Of a DNA stretch of 25,778 nucleotides, positions 1-7,724 are shown one piece after another (the stretch's first letter is position 1; each line of letters begins with the position of its first letter). Source of the stretch: CAVUUN01 sp964421755. GTDB lineage: Bacteria; Acidobacteriota; UBA6911; RPQK01. Position numbers and translations under genes: made by a program. Under the pieces are notes generated by a model. It searched no databases. It saw only the letters and a list, made by a program, of their open reading frames with translations, and was not told the DNA's origin. The DNA is taken from NCBI GenBank assembly GCA_964421755.1, contig CAYQYP010000291.1, positions 1-25,778 of the forward strand, written 5' to 3'.

Positions 1-16
1 TGCGTACCGCACTACG

Positions 17-115
17 CAACCCTTTCAGGGTTGGATCCTTCCCGCCGTCAACCCGGGGTTTCCCGCACACAACGCGGGCAACCCCGGGCTTTGCTACGCA
101 ACGCCTTTGGCGTTG
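17..115. repeat. cluster of three short hairpins at the left edge
   Basis: Three inverted repeats lie side by side: CAACCCT/AGGGTTG (17-23 with 27-33), a 15-bp stem with one mismatch (52-66 with 74-88, core CCCGGGG/CCCCGGG), and CAACGCC/GGCGTTG (99-105 with 109-115). There is no open frame of note. The cluster lies beyond the 3' end of the minus-strand transporter. It could act as a transcript end or be a repeat element; no U-run follows any stem, so a classical terminator is not supported. Confidence 0.5.
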
Positions 116-151
116 AAAACTGTCAATAAGCCGCCGGTCGAGCGCGCTTCC

Positions 152-188
152 AACATTTTCAACACCCTCGCTGCGTGCGCGGCTCTGA
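152..188 (+). repeat. dispersed 37-bp repeat, copy 1 (related to the element end at 20947)
   Basis: This 37-bp stretch matches 20947-20983 with a single difference (C/T at the YGCGG position). Its core TTTTCAACACCCTCG (156-170) also occurs in inverted orientation at 20649-20663. The bases just left of it (AGCGCGCTTCCAAC) resemble the flank of the inverted copy near 20668-20680. It looks like one end of a mobile palindromic element, the other end being lost or outside the window. Confidence 0.6.
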
Positions 189-235
189 ATGAGATCCGCC
201 GCGTGTCCTCAGCTCCCGAAAGCTAAAGTTTCTCC

Positions 236-1783
236 TTACGCTGTTTTCTCCTGCTTTTCGGATCCCAGCAGGATGTTGCCGAGAATGATTCCGACTACTA
301 TCCCGATCAGCGCCCCGATTCCCATGGACTCGAGGAGCACTTGCCCCGATTGCCTGGTTATGAGGCCCAACCCCCAACCGGTAAACGAACCGAGGATAAG
401 GCCGACGAATCCGAATCCCAGGAATGAGCCGAAGGAGTACCTTTTGGGTGCGAGCAGGGCGTGCTCGTCGACTGGTTTTAGTTTCGGTGCGAGCAGGTGA
501 ATGATCCCGAGCGCCAGAAGGTAGGCCGGACCCACCGCATAGAAGATGTTCCAGTAGCTGCCGCCGGTGCTTTCCAGGATGTATCCCGTTGCAACCGCCA
601 TCGTGACGCCGCCGAAGGCGCCTGCCATCCCGCCGACTCCCGTCACTGACCCTACCGCAGCGCGCGGAAACATGTCGCTGGTCGTCGTGAAGATGTTGGC
701 GGACCATCCCTGGTGCGCGGCGGCGGCCAGGGAGAATAGCCCGACGGCAACCCAAAGCGAGCCTGCAAACGGCATCAGCATGATCGGCAGGACCGAGAGG
801 GCGCAAATCAGCATCGCGGTCTTTCGAGCCGCGTTGACCGACCAGCCTCGACTAATCAGGGCCGAAGAGAACCATCCGCCCCCGATGCTGCCGACGTCGG
901 CCACGACGTAGATGACAACAAGCGGGATTCCGACCGTTGAGAGATCAACTCCGTGTTTCTCCCGGAGGAAACTCGGGATCCAATAGAGATAAAACCACCA
1001 CACCGGGTCGGTCATATACTTCCCAATCGCGAAGGCGGCCGTTTGCCTGTGTGGTAGCAACTGGATCCAACGGAATTTCCGAGGCGGATCCGGCGGATCG
1101 CTCTGGATAAAGGCGAGCTCCGCCTTGGACAACTTCGGGTGCTCTTCGGGCTTGTGATACATGGGCAGCCAAAACAGCAGCCATAGGAAGCCGAGGGCGC
1201 CGGTCAGGATGAATGCCCACTGCCATCCCCAGTTGATCGCGATCCACGGAACGCTCAGCGGTGCGATGACCGCCCCGACGTTGGTTCCCGCGTTGTAAAT
1301 GCCTTGGGCGAGTGCCCGTTCCTTCTTCGGAAACCACTCGGCCACCGTTTTCACCGCTGCGGGGAAGTTAGCGGCCTCACCAAAACCCAGGGCCGCTCTT
1401 GCCACCCCAAAACCAAACGGCGTGCGGGCGAGCGCGTGAGCCATGCCGGCCAGGCTCCAGATAGTAAGCGCCACCGCGTACCCGATCTTCGTGCCAAAAC
1501 GGTCGATCAAGCGGCCCGAGATGAGCAATCCGAGGGCGTAGGCGGCATTGAAGGCCGCAACGATGTTGCCGTAGTCGAGCTCGCTCCAGCCGATGATGAC
1601 CTTCAGATCCTTGGCCAGGATTCCGATCACTTGTCGGTCGACGTAGTTGACCGTGGTGGCAAAGAAAAGCAGCCCACAAATTACCCAGCGATAGTGCCCG
1701 ATCCGTTCGACCACCTGCTCGCCAACGGACGTCCGCTCGGGCTGCGGCGTTCCTATCGCACTCCGGTCCGGATTCTGGTTCAT
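236..1783 (-). CDS. MFS transporter, anion:cation symporter family, hexuronate (ExuT)-like
   Basis: An inner-membrane major-facilitator permease of 515 residues, most like proton-coupled hexuronate/sugar-acid symporters of the ACS family. Visible signatures are the loop 2-3 motif GRLIDRFGTK (about 90-99), an early NYVDRQ (46-51), and the NAGTNVGAVIAPL stretch followed by WGWQWAFILTGALGF, which is typical of galacturonate/glucuronate permeases. The ATG at 1783 is preferred over an upstream TTG at 1825, which has no ribosome site. The C terminus is longer than usual for the family (about 430-450) and adds two glycine-rich hydrophobic segments, hinting at 14 membrane spans. It is divergent from the uxaE operon, which supports hexuronate as substrate. 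The exact substrate cannot be read from sequence. Confidence 0.85.
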   Translation of the reverse strand: MNQNPDRSAIGTPQPERTSVGEQVVERIGHYRWVICGLLFFATTVNYVDRQVIGILAKDLKVIIGWSELDYGNIVAAFNAAYALGLLISGRLIDRFGTKIGYAVALTIWSLAGMAHALARTPFGFGVARAALGFGEAANFPAAVKTVAEWFPKKERALAQGIYNAGTNVGAVIAPLSVPWIAINWGWQWAFILTGALGFLWLLFWLPMYHKPEEHPKLSKAELAFIQSDPPDPPRKFRWIQLLPHRQTAAFAIGKYMTDPVWWFYLYWIPSFLREKHGVDLSTVGIPLVVIYVVADVGSIGGGWFSSALISRGWSVNAARKTAMLICALSVLPIMLMPFAGSLWVAVGLFSLAAAAHQGWSANIFTTTSDMFPRAAVGSVTGVGGMAGAFGGVTMAVATGYILESTGGSYWNIFYAVGPAYLLALGIIHLLAPKLKPVDEHALLAPKRYSFGSFLGFGFVGLILGSFTGWGLGLITRQSGQVLLESMGIGALIGIVVGIILGNILLGSEKQEKTA

Positions 1784-1791
1784 AGCCCGTA

Positions 1792-1822
1792 AGAATACAG
1801 CCTCCGAGGCTGCTTTAGTCAA
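1792..1822 (-). promoter_or_regulatory. candidate promoter and operator dyad for the MFS transporter
   Basis: On the minus strand TTGACT (1822-1817) could be a -35 and TGTATT (1799-1794) or TATTCT (1797-1792) a -10. The spacer contains a perfect 7-bp dyad with a 1-bp centre, CAGCCTC-c-GAGGCTG (1798-1812), placed where a repressor would block polymerase. The implied start site is within a few bases of the ATG at 1783, so the message may be nearly leaderless. Inferred by eye only. Confidence 0.35.
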
Positions 1823-1881
1823 CAAGTAAGCGCGGGTGCGCGGAAATTAGTCGCCCACGATCGGTGCTGAGGCCGCCGATC

Positions 1882-2008
1882 GCCAACCGGGCCGAAAAGC
1901 GGCGGATTCTGAACCGCGAATCCGCCCTACAACCACTCGGTTTCGGATGCCGAATAGTCGTAGGGCGGATTCGCGGTTCAGAATCCGCCGCTTTTCGGCC
2001 CGGTTGGC
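1882..2008. repeat. 127-bp palindromic element, copy A
   Basis: Two perfect 49-bp inverted arms (1882-1930 and 1960-2008) enclose a 29-bp loop. Each arm can also fold alone, because GGCGGATTC (1901-1909) pairs with GAATCCGCC (1918-1926), giving a REP-pair (BIME-like) architecture. A second copy lies at 10973-11095. The arms differ at two positions (CC here, AT there) and both changes are compensated in the opposite arm. The element occupies the divergent intergenic region between the transporter and uxaE; no transposase is nearby. Confidence 0.85.
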
Positions 2009-2087
2009 TCAATTCCATCGTCATTCAGTCAGTCGTCAGTGTGCAGCGTCAGGCCGCCGCTCCTGCCCTCGGCCGTCCTCCCCACGA

Positions 2088-2116
2088 TTGCCTCGGCGGG
2101 TCCGAGGTGCTATGCT
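2088..2116 (+). promoter_or_regulatory. candidate sigma70-type promoter of the uxaE operon
   Basis: TTGCCT (2088-2093) and TATGCT (2111-2116) are separated by 17 bp, and the -10 is preceded by TGC, an extended -10 arrangement. The predicted start near 2123 gives a leader of about 45 nt. It lies between the palindromic element and the gene. Confidence 0.5.
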
Positions 2117-2166
2117 GTCAGCTTTCTTTCGTGGGGTTTTGGATCCGTTATCGGAGAGGCAGTCAT

Positions 2167-3780
2167 ATGACGTTCATCCAGAAAATTTCCGCCGCCGTTC
2201 CTTCATCAGTCATCGGGACCGACGAGCGGAGACTGTATTCCGACAAGCTGCAGCAGCTGGCGCATTTCAGCGTCTATCTGGATTCTATTGTTGCCGGGGA
2301 CAAGACCATCTATTGCCTCGGCAAAAAGGACCAGTTCAAACACCTTCTGATCCTCGCCCTGGAGGATATTCCGGCCGGTTTTCACGGCTCCGTTCACAAT
2401 GTGGTTATTGAGGGAAAGTCCGGCAAGCTGGGCATCTGTCCCTTGACGGGGACAAATGCTGCTGCCCTGCGTCGCGAATTTTCGTTTCTGACTCCGGTCA
2501 CGTTCGGTCTACGTAAGACCGCCGGATGCGGCGACCGGCTCGGCCTGGCCACTCCAGGGCATATCCGGGCACTGCGAAAAGTGTTCGACGATCAGGACGA
2601 CAGGCGGATGATGCCGATCCTGGCGCAGCAGTCCATGCGGGAAAACACGCGTACCGGGCGAAACCCCCAGTTGGTCGTAGACGATGCTACCTGGGGCGTT
2701 TTTCAGTCGGGCTGGAAGGGTGGTTATGGGGCGGATGCCGATCACCTGAAGACCACCGATGATATCGATCTCTGCGTGGCGGCGGGCTATACGTTCTTCA
2801 CGGTTGATCCGGGCGATCACGTGGATGAGAGTGCTGAAACGAGCGACGCAAAAGAGCTCCAGGACAAGGCGGCTCAGCTGCCTTGGGATAATCTCGAGAC
2901 AAACTTGTCCGACTCGCTGGAGCGCACGACGGCTCAGCCCGTTGCACTGGAGACGGGTGCGCTCAAGATCAGCCGGGAGCAGTTCCTCAGGGCGGTGGTG
3001 AAGTACGGCCGGGTGATCGCTTATACCGTCCGGATGCATCGGCATCTGGCATCCAAGATGGGCGGCCGTCCCTTCGATTTTGAAATGAGCGTAGACGAAA
3101 CCCGGAACGTCACGTCTCTGCCCGAACATGTGTACATCGCCTCGGAGCTCCGCAGATTGGGCGTGAAATGCACCAGTCTTGCGCCCCGCTATGTCGGCCG
3201 CTTCGAAAAAGGGGTCGATTACATGGGAGACGGCGACGAGGCAGGGCCGGCAGTCCTCGAGAAGTTTCAAAAATCCTTCGCGCAGCATGTAGCAGTCGCC
3301 CACCTCTACGGTCCGTACAAGTTGAGCCTGCACTCCGGCTCGGACAAATTCAGTATTTACCCCGTATGTTCTCGACTTGCGGGGGACCTGATCCACCTTA
3401 AGACTGCAGGAACGAGCTACCTGGAAGCTCTGCGGGCAATCGCCAGCCACGACGCGGTACTGTTCAGGGACATTTACTCGTTCGCACTGCAGCGGTATTG
3501 GGTAGATCGCATGACGTATCACGTGTCCGGCGATCCGGCGAAAGCGCCTGACGTCAGCTATCTTCCGGACGACCAGTTGCCCGTGGTCTTGAACGACTTC
3601 CATGCCCGGCAGATCCTCCATGTGACGTTTGGTTCCGTCCTGAACGAGAAGCGCTTCCGAACCAGGTTTTTCGAGACTCTGCAGGCTGGGGAAGAGACCT
3701 ATTACTCGATGCTGGAAGCGCACTTCGAAAGACACTTTGCTCCATTCGGCAATGGCGGAGCGCTGTTTGGCGGAGACTAG
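2167..3780 (+). CDS. uxaE: tagaturonate epimerase (UxaE family)
   Basis: Predicted to interconvert D-tagaturonate and D-fructuronate, letting galacturonate enter the mannonate branch without altronate enzymes. The 537-residue protein shows stretches I associate with the UxaE family: FGLRKTAGCGDRLGLATPGH (113-132), ADHLKTTDDID (191-201), FTVDPGDHVD (211-220), FEMSVDET (305-312), LAPRYVGRFEKG (338-349), LSLHSGSDK (386-394) and LKTAGTSYLEA (411-421). Conserved Asp, Glu and His residues would suit a metal-dependent epimerase. The frame is open back to 1864 through the palindrome, but GGAGAGG (2153-2159) and the family length select the ATG at 2167. It is first in an operon with the SDR, which begins one base after its stop. 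Confidence 0.85.
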   Translation: MTFIQKISAAVPSSVIGTDERRLYSDKLQQLAHFSVYLDSIVAGDKTIYCLGKKDQFKHLLILALEDIPAGFHGSVHNVVIEGKSGKLGICPLTGTNAAALRREFSFLTPVTFGLRKTAGCGDRLGLATPGHIRALRKVFDDQDDRRMMPILAQQSMRENTRTGRNPQLVVDDATWGVFQSGWKGGYGADADHLKTTDDIDLCVAAGYTFFTVDPGDHVDESAETSDAKELQDKAAQLPWDNLETNLSDSLERTTAQPVALETGALKISREQFLRAVVKYGRVIAYTVRMHRHLASKMGGRPFDFEMSVDETRNVTSLPEHVYIASELRRLGVKCTSLAPRYVGRFEKGVDYMGDGDEAGPAVLEKFQKSFAQHVAVAHLYGPYKLSLHSGSDKFSIYPVCSRLAGDLIHLKTAGTSYLEALRAIASHDAVLFRDIYSFALQRYWVDRMTYHVSGDPAKAPDVSYLPDDQLPVVLNDFHARQILHVTFGSVLNEKRFRTRFFETLQAGEETYYSMLEAHFERHFAPFGNGGALFGGD

Positions 3781-3781
3781 T

Positions 3782-4615
3782 ATGAATCTCGAAGAACTCA
3801 CCAAATTTTACGATCTTTCTGGCAAGACCATTGTGATTACCGGTGGGGCGGGGATCCTGGGCGGCGAAATGGCGTGTGCGCTGGTCGGTTGTCGGGCCAA
3901 TGTCGCCATCCTTGACCGGGATCCAAAACTTGCCGACCGCTTCATTCATCGGATTCCAACCGACGTCGGGGCCTGCTCGGTTATCTACACCGATGTCCTG
4001 AAAAAGGACGTGCTGGAACAATCCGCCAAGAAGGTCATCGAGACCTTCGGGCGAATCGATGTCCTGATCAACGGGGCGGGGGGCAACAACCCCCGCGCGA
4101 CAACAACCGCCGAGGTGAGTTTCTTCGATCTCCCCGAAGAGGCGTTAAAGTTAGTGTTCGACCTGAACCTAATCGGCGCCCTTCTCCCGACCCAGGTTTT
4201 CGGACGGTATATCGCACAACAGAAAGAAGGGGTCATCATCAACATTTCGTCGATGAATGCCTTCCGGCCACTGACGCGCATTCCGGCGTACTCGGCTGCA
4301 AAAGCCGGGGTGAGCAACTTCACGCAATGGCTGGCCGTCCATATGGCGAAGGAGTATTCGCCGAAGATCCGCGTCAATGCGATCGCGCCGGGTTTCTTCC
4401 TGACCGATCAGAATCGTTTCCTGCTCACCGACCAGAAGACGGGCGCCTGTACCGAGCGCGGCAACTCCATTCTGAGCCATACGCCGATGGGCCGCTTTGG
4501 GTGTCCCGAAGACCTTCTGGGTACCCTGATGTGGTTGATTTCTCCCGCATCCGCGTTTGTGACCGGCGTGGTCATTCCCGTGGACGGAGGCTTCTCCGCC
4601 TATGCCGGGGTCTAG
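3782..4615 (+). CDS. SDR oxidoreductase, probable D-mannonate oxidoreductase (fructuronate reductase)
   Basis: A 277-residue classical short-chain dehydrogenase, probably reducing D-fructuronate to D-mannonate with NAD(P)H. The cofactor motif TGGAGILG is at 20-27, the NAG-type motif NGAGG at 97-101, and the catalytic tetrad reads N129, S157, Y170, K174 (YSAAK). The long substrate loop (TDQNRFLLTDQKTG) resembles mannonate oxidoreductases rather than fatty-acid SDRs. The start at 3782 follows GGAGA (3772-3776), which sits inside the end of uxaE, so the two genes are probably translationally coupled. The substrate is inferred mainly from the UxaE neighbour; another ketouronate or KduD-like substrate is possible. 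Confidence 0.8.
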   Translation: MNLEELTKFYDLSGKTIVITGGAGILGGEMACALVGCRANVAILDRDPKLADRFIHRIPTDVGACSVIYTDVLKKDVLEQSAKKVIETFGRIDVLINGAGGNNPRATTTAEVSFFDLPEEALKLVFDLNLIGALLPTQVFGRYIAQQKEGVIINISSMNAFRPLTRIPAYSAAKAGVSNFTQWLAVHMAKEYSPKIRVNAIAPGFFLTDQNRFLLTDQKTGACTERGNSILSHTPMGRFGCPEDLLGTLMWLISPASAFVTGVVIPVDGGFSAYAGV

Positions 4616-4636
4616 CACCTTAAGCAGTCGTTGGTT

Positions 4637-5800
4637 ATGACGTCACAGCAACTGAAAATCGTGGTCGACGAGAATGTGCCATACGCACGTGAGACCTTTG
4701 GCACGCTCGGAACCGTCGATCTCGTACATGGTCGCAAAATCACTCCGGATCATGTTCGCGATGCGGATGTTCTGATCGTCCGGTCCATCACCCGGGTTAA
4801 CAGCCAGCTACTGGAAGGCTCGCGCGTCCGTTTCGTCGGGACGGCGACAATCGGATTTGACCACGTCGACGTCGGGTACCTTGGCGCCAAAGGCATTGCC
4901 TTTCACACCGCGCCTGGATCGAACGCGAACTCGGTCTCCGAGTACATTACCGCCGCCTTGCTGCTGGCTGCTGAAAGACTCGGCCGGCCACTCGAGGGGT
5001 GCACCATCGGCGTGGTCGGTGTTGGCAACGTCGGATCTCTGGTCGTCCGGAAAGCCCGGGCACTGAGCATGCGTTGCCTGCTGAACGATCCTCCGAAGCA
5101 GAGAGAAAGCGGAGACCCAGAGTACCTGCCGCTACAAACCTTGCTCGGCGAAAGCGATTTTATTTCGCTGCATGTTCCACTTGAACGAAACGGACCCGAT
5201 GCGACGGTCGGTCTGGCGGGCACGGCCTTTTTCCGTGCGTTGAAGCCGGGTTGTGTTTTCATGAACTCGTCCCGCGGGCAGGTGGTCGATGAGACGGCGC
5301 TGAAAGCGGCGGCCGCTGACGGGATCGTGAGGCTTGCGGTCCTCGATGTCTGGCAAAACGAGCCGGGGATAGACCCGGACATGGTTCGAAGGGCGTTCGT
5401 CGCGACTCCTCACATCGCCGGCTACTCGTTCGATGGGAAAGTCGCGGCCACCGGCATGCTCTACGAGGCTCTGTCGGCGTGGCTGGGTCGGGCGCCGGTT
5501 GTCGACTGGCGCAGCCTCATGCCACCTCCGCCTGTTCCCCTGGTCGATGTGTCCCTCTGCACCGGTCCGGACGAGCGGCTTCTGAGGGCTGCTGTTCTGC
5601 GGGTGTACGATATCCTGCGGGACGACGAACAGCTGCGCCAGGCCGTAGCCGGGCCCGATGCGTCTGGCCCGCGTTTCGATCTGCTTCGAAAGAACTACCC
5701 GGTGAGGCGCGAGTTCCAGAACACGACGGTCAAGATCGAGACGGGGCGAAAGACGATTGGGGGCACACTCGAAGGGCTCGGCTTTCGGGTAGGGGCGTAG
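4637..5800 (+). CDS. pdxB: 4-phosphoerythronate dehydrogenase-like D-2-hydroxyacid dehydrogenase (PdxB)
   Basis: A 387-residue NAD-dependent 2-hydroxyacid dehydrogenase. PdxB oxidises 4-phosphoerythronate in the DXP-dependent route to pyridoxal phosphate. Typical PdxB features are VVDENVPYA (9-17), VRFVGTATIGFDHVD (64-78), APGSNANSVSEY (92-103), GVVGVGNVG (125-133) followed by NDPPK, catalytic R213, E242 and H259, and the HIAGYSFDGK block (259-268). A C-terminal region of about 100 residues corresponds to the PdxB dimerisation domain. The ATG at 4637 is chosen; a TTG at 4631 is also possible. The gene follows the SDR by 21 bp and is probably in the same operon, an unusual place for a vitamin B6 gene. 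It could instead act on a sugar-acid substrate. Confidence 0.75.
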   Translation: MTSQQLKIVVDENVPYARETFGTLGTVDLVHGRKITPDHVRDADVLIVRSITRVNSQLLEGSRVRFVGTATIGFDHVDVGYLGAKGIAFHTAPGSNANSVSEYITAALLLAAERLGRPLEGCTIGVVGVGNVGSLVVRKARALSMRCLLNDPPKQRESGDPEYLPLQTLLGESDFISLHVPLERNGPDATVGLAGTAFFRALKPGCVFMNSSRGQVVDETALKAAAADGIVRLAVLDVWQNEPGIDPDMVRRAFVATPHIAGYSFDGKVAATGMLYEALSAWLGRAPVVDWRSLMPPPPVPLVDVSLCTGPDERLLRAAVLRVYDILRDDEQLRQAVAGPDASGPRFDLLRKNYPVRREFQNTTVKIETGRKTIGGTLEGLGFRVGA

Positions 5801-5802
5801 GG

Positions 5803-5994
5803 TTACACGGTTGCACGGTTCACAGTTGCACGGTTCACGGTTGCACGGTTCACAGTTGCACGGTTCACGGTTACACGGTTCACGGTTACACGGTTCACGG
5901 TTGCACGGTTCACGGTTACACGGTTCACGGTTACACGGTTCACGGTTGCACGGTTCACGGTTAGAGGGTTGACGGGTTCACAGTTACACGGTTT
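5803..5994 (+). repeat. 15-bp tandem repeat array
   Basis: About ten regular units of the form CACGGTTCACRGTTR (15 bp) run to about 5962, then decay into partial units to about 5994. Because the unit is a multiple of three, one frame reads as a CTVHG-type repeat, but it has no start or ribosome site of its own and looks non-coding. The array fills the first half of the 375-bp gap between pdxB and gnd. Confidence 0.85.
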
Positions 5995-6024
5995 AGGTGA
6001 GAGGTTTACATGAGCCGTTCAACT

Positions 6025-6125
6025 TGGAACCGTTCAACCGTTTAACCCTAAACCGTTCAACCGTTTAACCCTGAACCGTTCAACCGTTTAACCCTGAACC
6101 GTTCAACCGTTTAACCCTGAACCGT
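6025..6125 (+). repeat. 23-bp tandem repeat array
   Basis: Four consecutive 23-bp units built from AACCGTTCAACCGTTTAACCCTG begin at 6025, 6048, 6071 and 6094 (internally AACCGTTC, AACCGTTT, AACC), and a partial unit follows. The units are roughly the reverse complement of the GGTTCACGG motif in the array at 5803-5994, so the two arrays can pair as the arms of a large imperfect hairpin. It ends just before the gnd leader. Confidence 0.8.
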
Positions 6126-6138
6126 GAAACCATATTCT
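6110..6138 (+). promoter_or_regulatory. weak candidate promoter for gnd
   Basis: TTTAAC (6110-6115) and TATTCT (6133-6138) are spaced by 17 bp. The would-be -35 hexamer is supplied by the last 23-bp repeat unit. Both hexamers are weak; this is an inference. Confidence 0.3.
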
Positions 6139-6175
6139 ACATTCGGACCTACTCGGTCCCGGGAGGTAAGGAGAA

Positions 6176-7642
6176 ATGTCTGGTAATAATAATGCTAAGG
6201 CGGACATCGGCTTGATCGGCCTCGCGGTCATGGGCCAGAACCTGGTTCTGAATATGAACGACCATGGCTTTGTCGTGGCCGTGTTTAACCGCACCGTGTC
6301 GAAAGTGGACGACTTCCTGGCCAACGAAGCCAAGGGGACGAAGGTCGTCGGTACCCACTCGATCGAAGAACTGGTCGCCTCGCTGAAGCGGCCGCGCCGC
6401 GTTTTCCTGCTTGTCAAGGCGGGCCAGGCCGTTGACGACTTCATCGAGGCACTGCTGCCGCACCTGGAGAAGGGCGACATCATCATTGACGGCGGCAACT
6501 CGCACTTCCCGGACACCATCCGGCGGGCCAAATACGTGGAATCGAAGGGGCTGCTCTATATTGGAACGGGAGTGTCGGGCGGCGAAGAGGGTGCCCGGCG
6601 CGGTCCTTCAATGATGCCTGGGGGCTCCCCGGCCGCGTGGCCGCACGTGAAGGAAATCTTCCAATCGGTATGCGCCAAAACGCCCGAGGGAGAACCTTGC
6701 TGCGACTGGGTTGGCGAAGACGGAGCGGGCCACTATGTAAAGATGGTCCACAACGGAATCGAGTACGGCGACATGCAGCTGATCAACGAGGCCTACCATC
6801 TGATGAAGGAGGTCCTCAGCCTTTCCAACGAAGAAATGCACCAGGTTTTCACAGAATGGAACAAGGGCGAGCTGGATTCCTACCTGATCGAAATCACGCG
6901 CGACATCCTGGGGACCAAGGACGAGGAAGGGAAGTACGTCGTCGACTACATCCTGGACACCGCCGGCCAGAAGGGGACGGGCAAGTGGACGGGAGTTTCG
7001 GCTCTTGATCTCGGCGTTCCAATGACACTTGTCGGCGAAGCTGTCTTCTCCCGGTGTCTGTCTGCGCTGAAGAGCGAGCGCGTTGCAGCTTCGAAGCTGC
7101 TGGGCGGTCCGTGCGTCAAATTTGACGGCGACAAGAAGGCCTTTGTGGACGACATTCGCAAGGCTCTGTACGCCTCAAAGATCATCTCTTACGCCCAAGG
7201 GTATATGCTCTTGCGTGAAGCGGCGAAGGAGTACAAGTGGAACCTGAACTACGGCGGGATCGCGCTCATGTGGAGAGGCGGCTGCATTATCCGCAGCCGG
7301 TTCCTCGGGAAAATCCGGGATGCCTATGACAAGAACCCGGAACTGAACAACCTGTTGCTCGATGACTTCTTCAAGACAGCCATCGACGAACGGCAGGGGA
7401 GCTGGCGCCATGTGATTGCAAAAGCGGCGGTTATGGGAGTCCCGGTTCCCGCAATGTCGACGGGCCTGGCATTCTATGACGGCTATCGGCATGCGTGGCT
7501 GCCCGCGAATCTGCTCCAGGCGCAAAGGGATTACTTTGGAGCCCACACGTACGAGCGGACAGACAAACCGCGCGGGCAGTTCTTCCACACCAACTGGACT
7601 GGCCGCGGCGGGAAGGTCTCCGCTTCGACTTACACCGTTTAA
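6176..7642 (+). CDS. gnd: 6-phosphogluconate dehydrogenase, decarboxylating
   Basis: A cytosolic pentose-phosphate enzyme that oxidatively decarboxylates 6-phosphogluconate to ribulose 5-phosphate. The 488-residue length is that of the long homodimeric Gnd form. GLAVMGQNL (15-23) is the dinucleotide fold and NRT (38-40) is consistent with NADP. TGVSGGEEGA (131-140) and GPSMMPGG (143-150) form the substrate signature, and KMVHNGIEYGDM (189-200) holds the catalytic pair K189 and E196 with the usual 7-residue spacing. The C-terminal all-alpha domain is complete. A strong purine-rich site (GGGAGG 6161-6166 and AAGGAG 6168-6173) precedes the ATG. It stands after the repeat arrays and probably has its own promoter. 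Confidence 0.97.
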   Translation: MSGNNNAKADIGLIGLAVMGQNLVLNMNDHGFVVAVFNRTVSKVDDFLANEAKGTKVVGTHSIEELVASLKRPRRVFLLVKAGQAVDDFIEALLPHLEKGDIIIDGGNSHFPDTIRRAKYVESKGLLYIGTGVSGGEEGARRGPSMMPGGSPAAWPHVKEIFQSVCAKTPEGEPCCDWVGEDGAGHYVKMVHNGIEYGDMQLINEAYHLMKEVLSLSNEEMHQVFTEWNKGELDSYLIEITRDILGTKDEEGKYVVDYILDTAGQKGTGKWTGVSALDLGVPMTLVGEAVFSRCLSALKSERVAASKLLGGPCVKFDGDKKAFVDDIRKALYASKIISYAQGYMLLREAAKEYKWNLNYGGIALMWRGGCIIRSRFLGKIRDAYDKNPELNNLLLDDFFKTAIDERQGSWRHVIAKAAVMGVPVPAMSTGLAFYDGYRHAWLPANLLQAQRDYFGAHTYERTDKPRGQFFHTNWTGRGGKVSASTYTV

Positions 7643-7650
7643 GGGCGAGG

Positions 7651-7715
7651 GTCCACTGCGTACCAGCCACTCGGCAGTGCCAACGCCGGCAGTGGGCAGT
7701 GCGCAGTTGGCAGTA
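7651..7715. repeat. degenerate CAGTGC/GCACTG-type repeat between gnd and the phosphatase gene
   Basis: Short CAGTGCC, CAGTGGG, CAGTGCG and CAGTTGG blocks recur at 7-10 bp steps. The complementary CACTGC-type blocks recur at 9539-9586, upstream of the larA-like gene. No gene is seen here. Confidence 0.5.
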
Positions 7716-7724
7716 GCCTTACTT

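Noticed and set aside
1864..2166. Upstream extension of the uxaE frame
   Set aside because: It crosses the palindromic element, lacks a ribosome site and adds about 100 residues not typical of UxaE. The ATG at 2167 has a good site.
2509..3804. 431-residue minus-strand open frame
   Set aside because: It is a shadow of uxaE on the other strand, with no family resemblance.
5479..5964. Plus-strand frame ending in CTVHG-type repeats
   Set aside because: It is a shadow frame inside pdxB that runs into the 15-bp array. The peptide repeat only reflects a unit length divisible by three.
5803..6125. CRISPR array
   Set aside because: The units are 15 and 23 bp and directly abutting, with no unique spacers and no cas genes.
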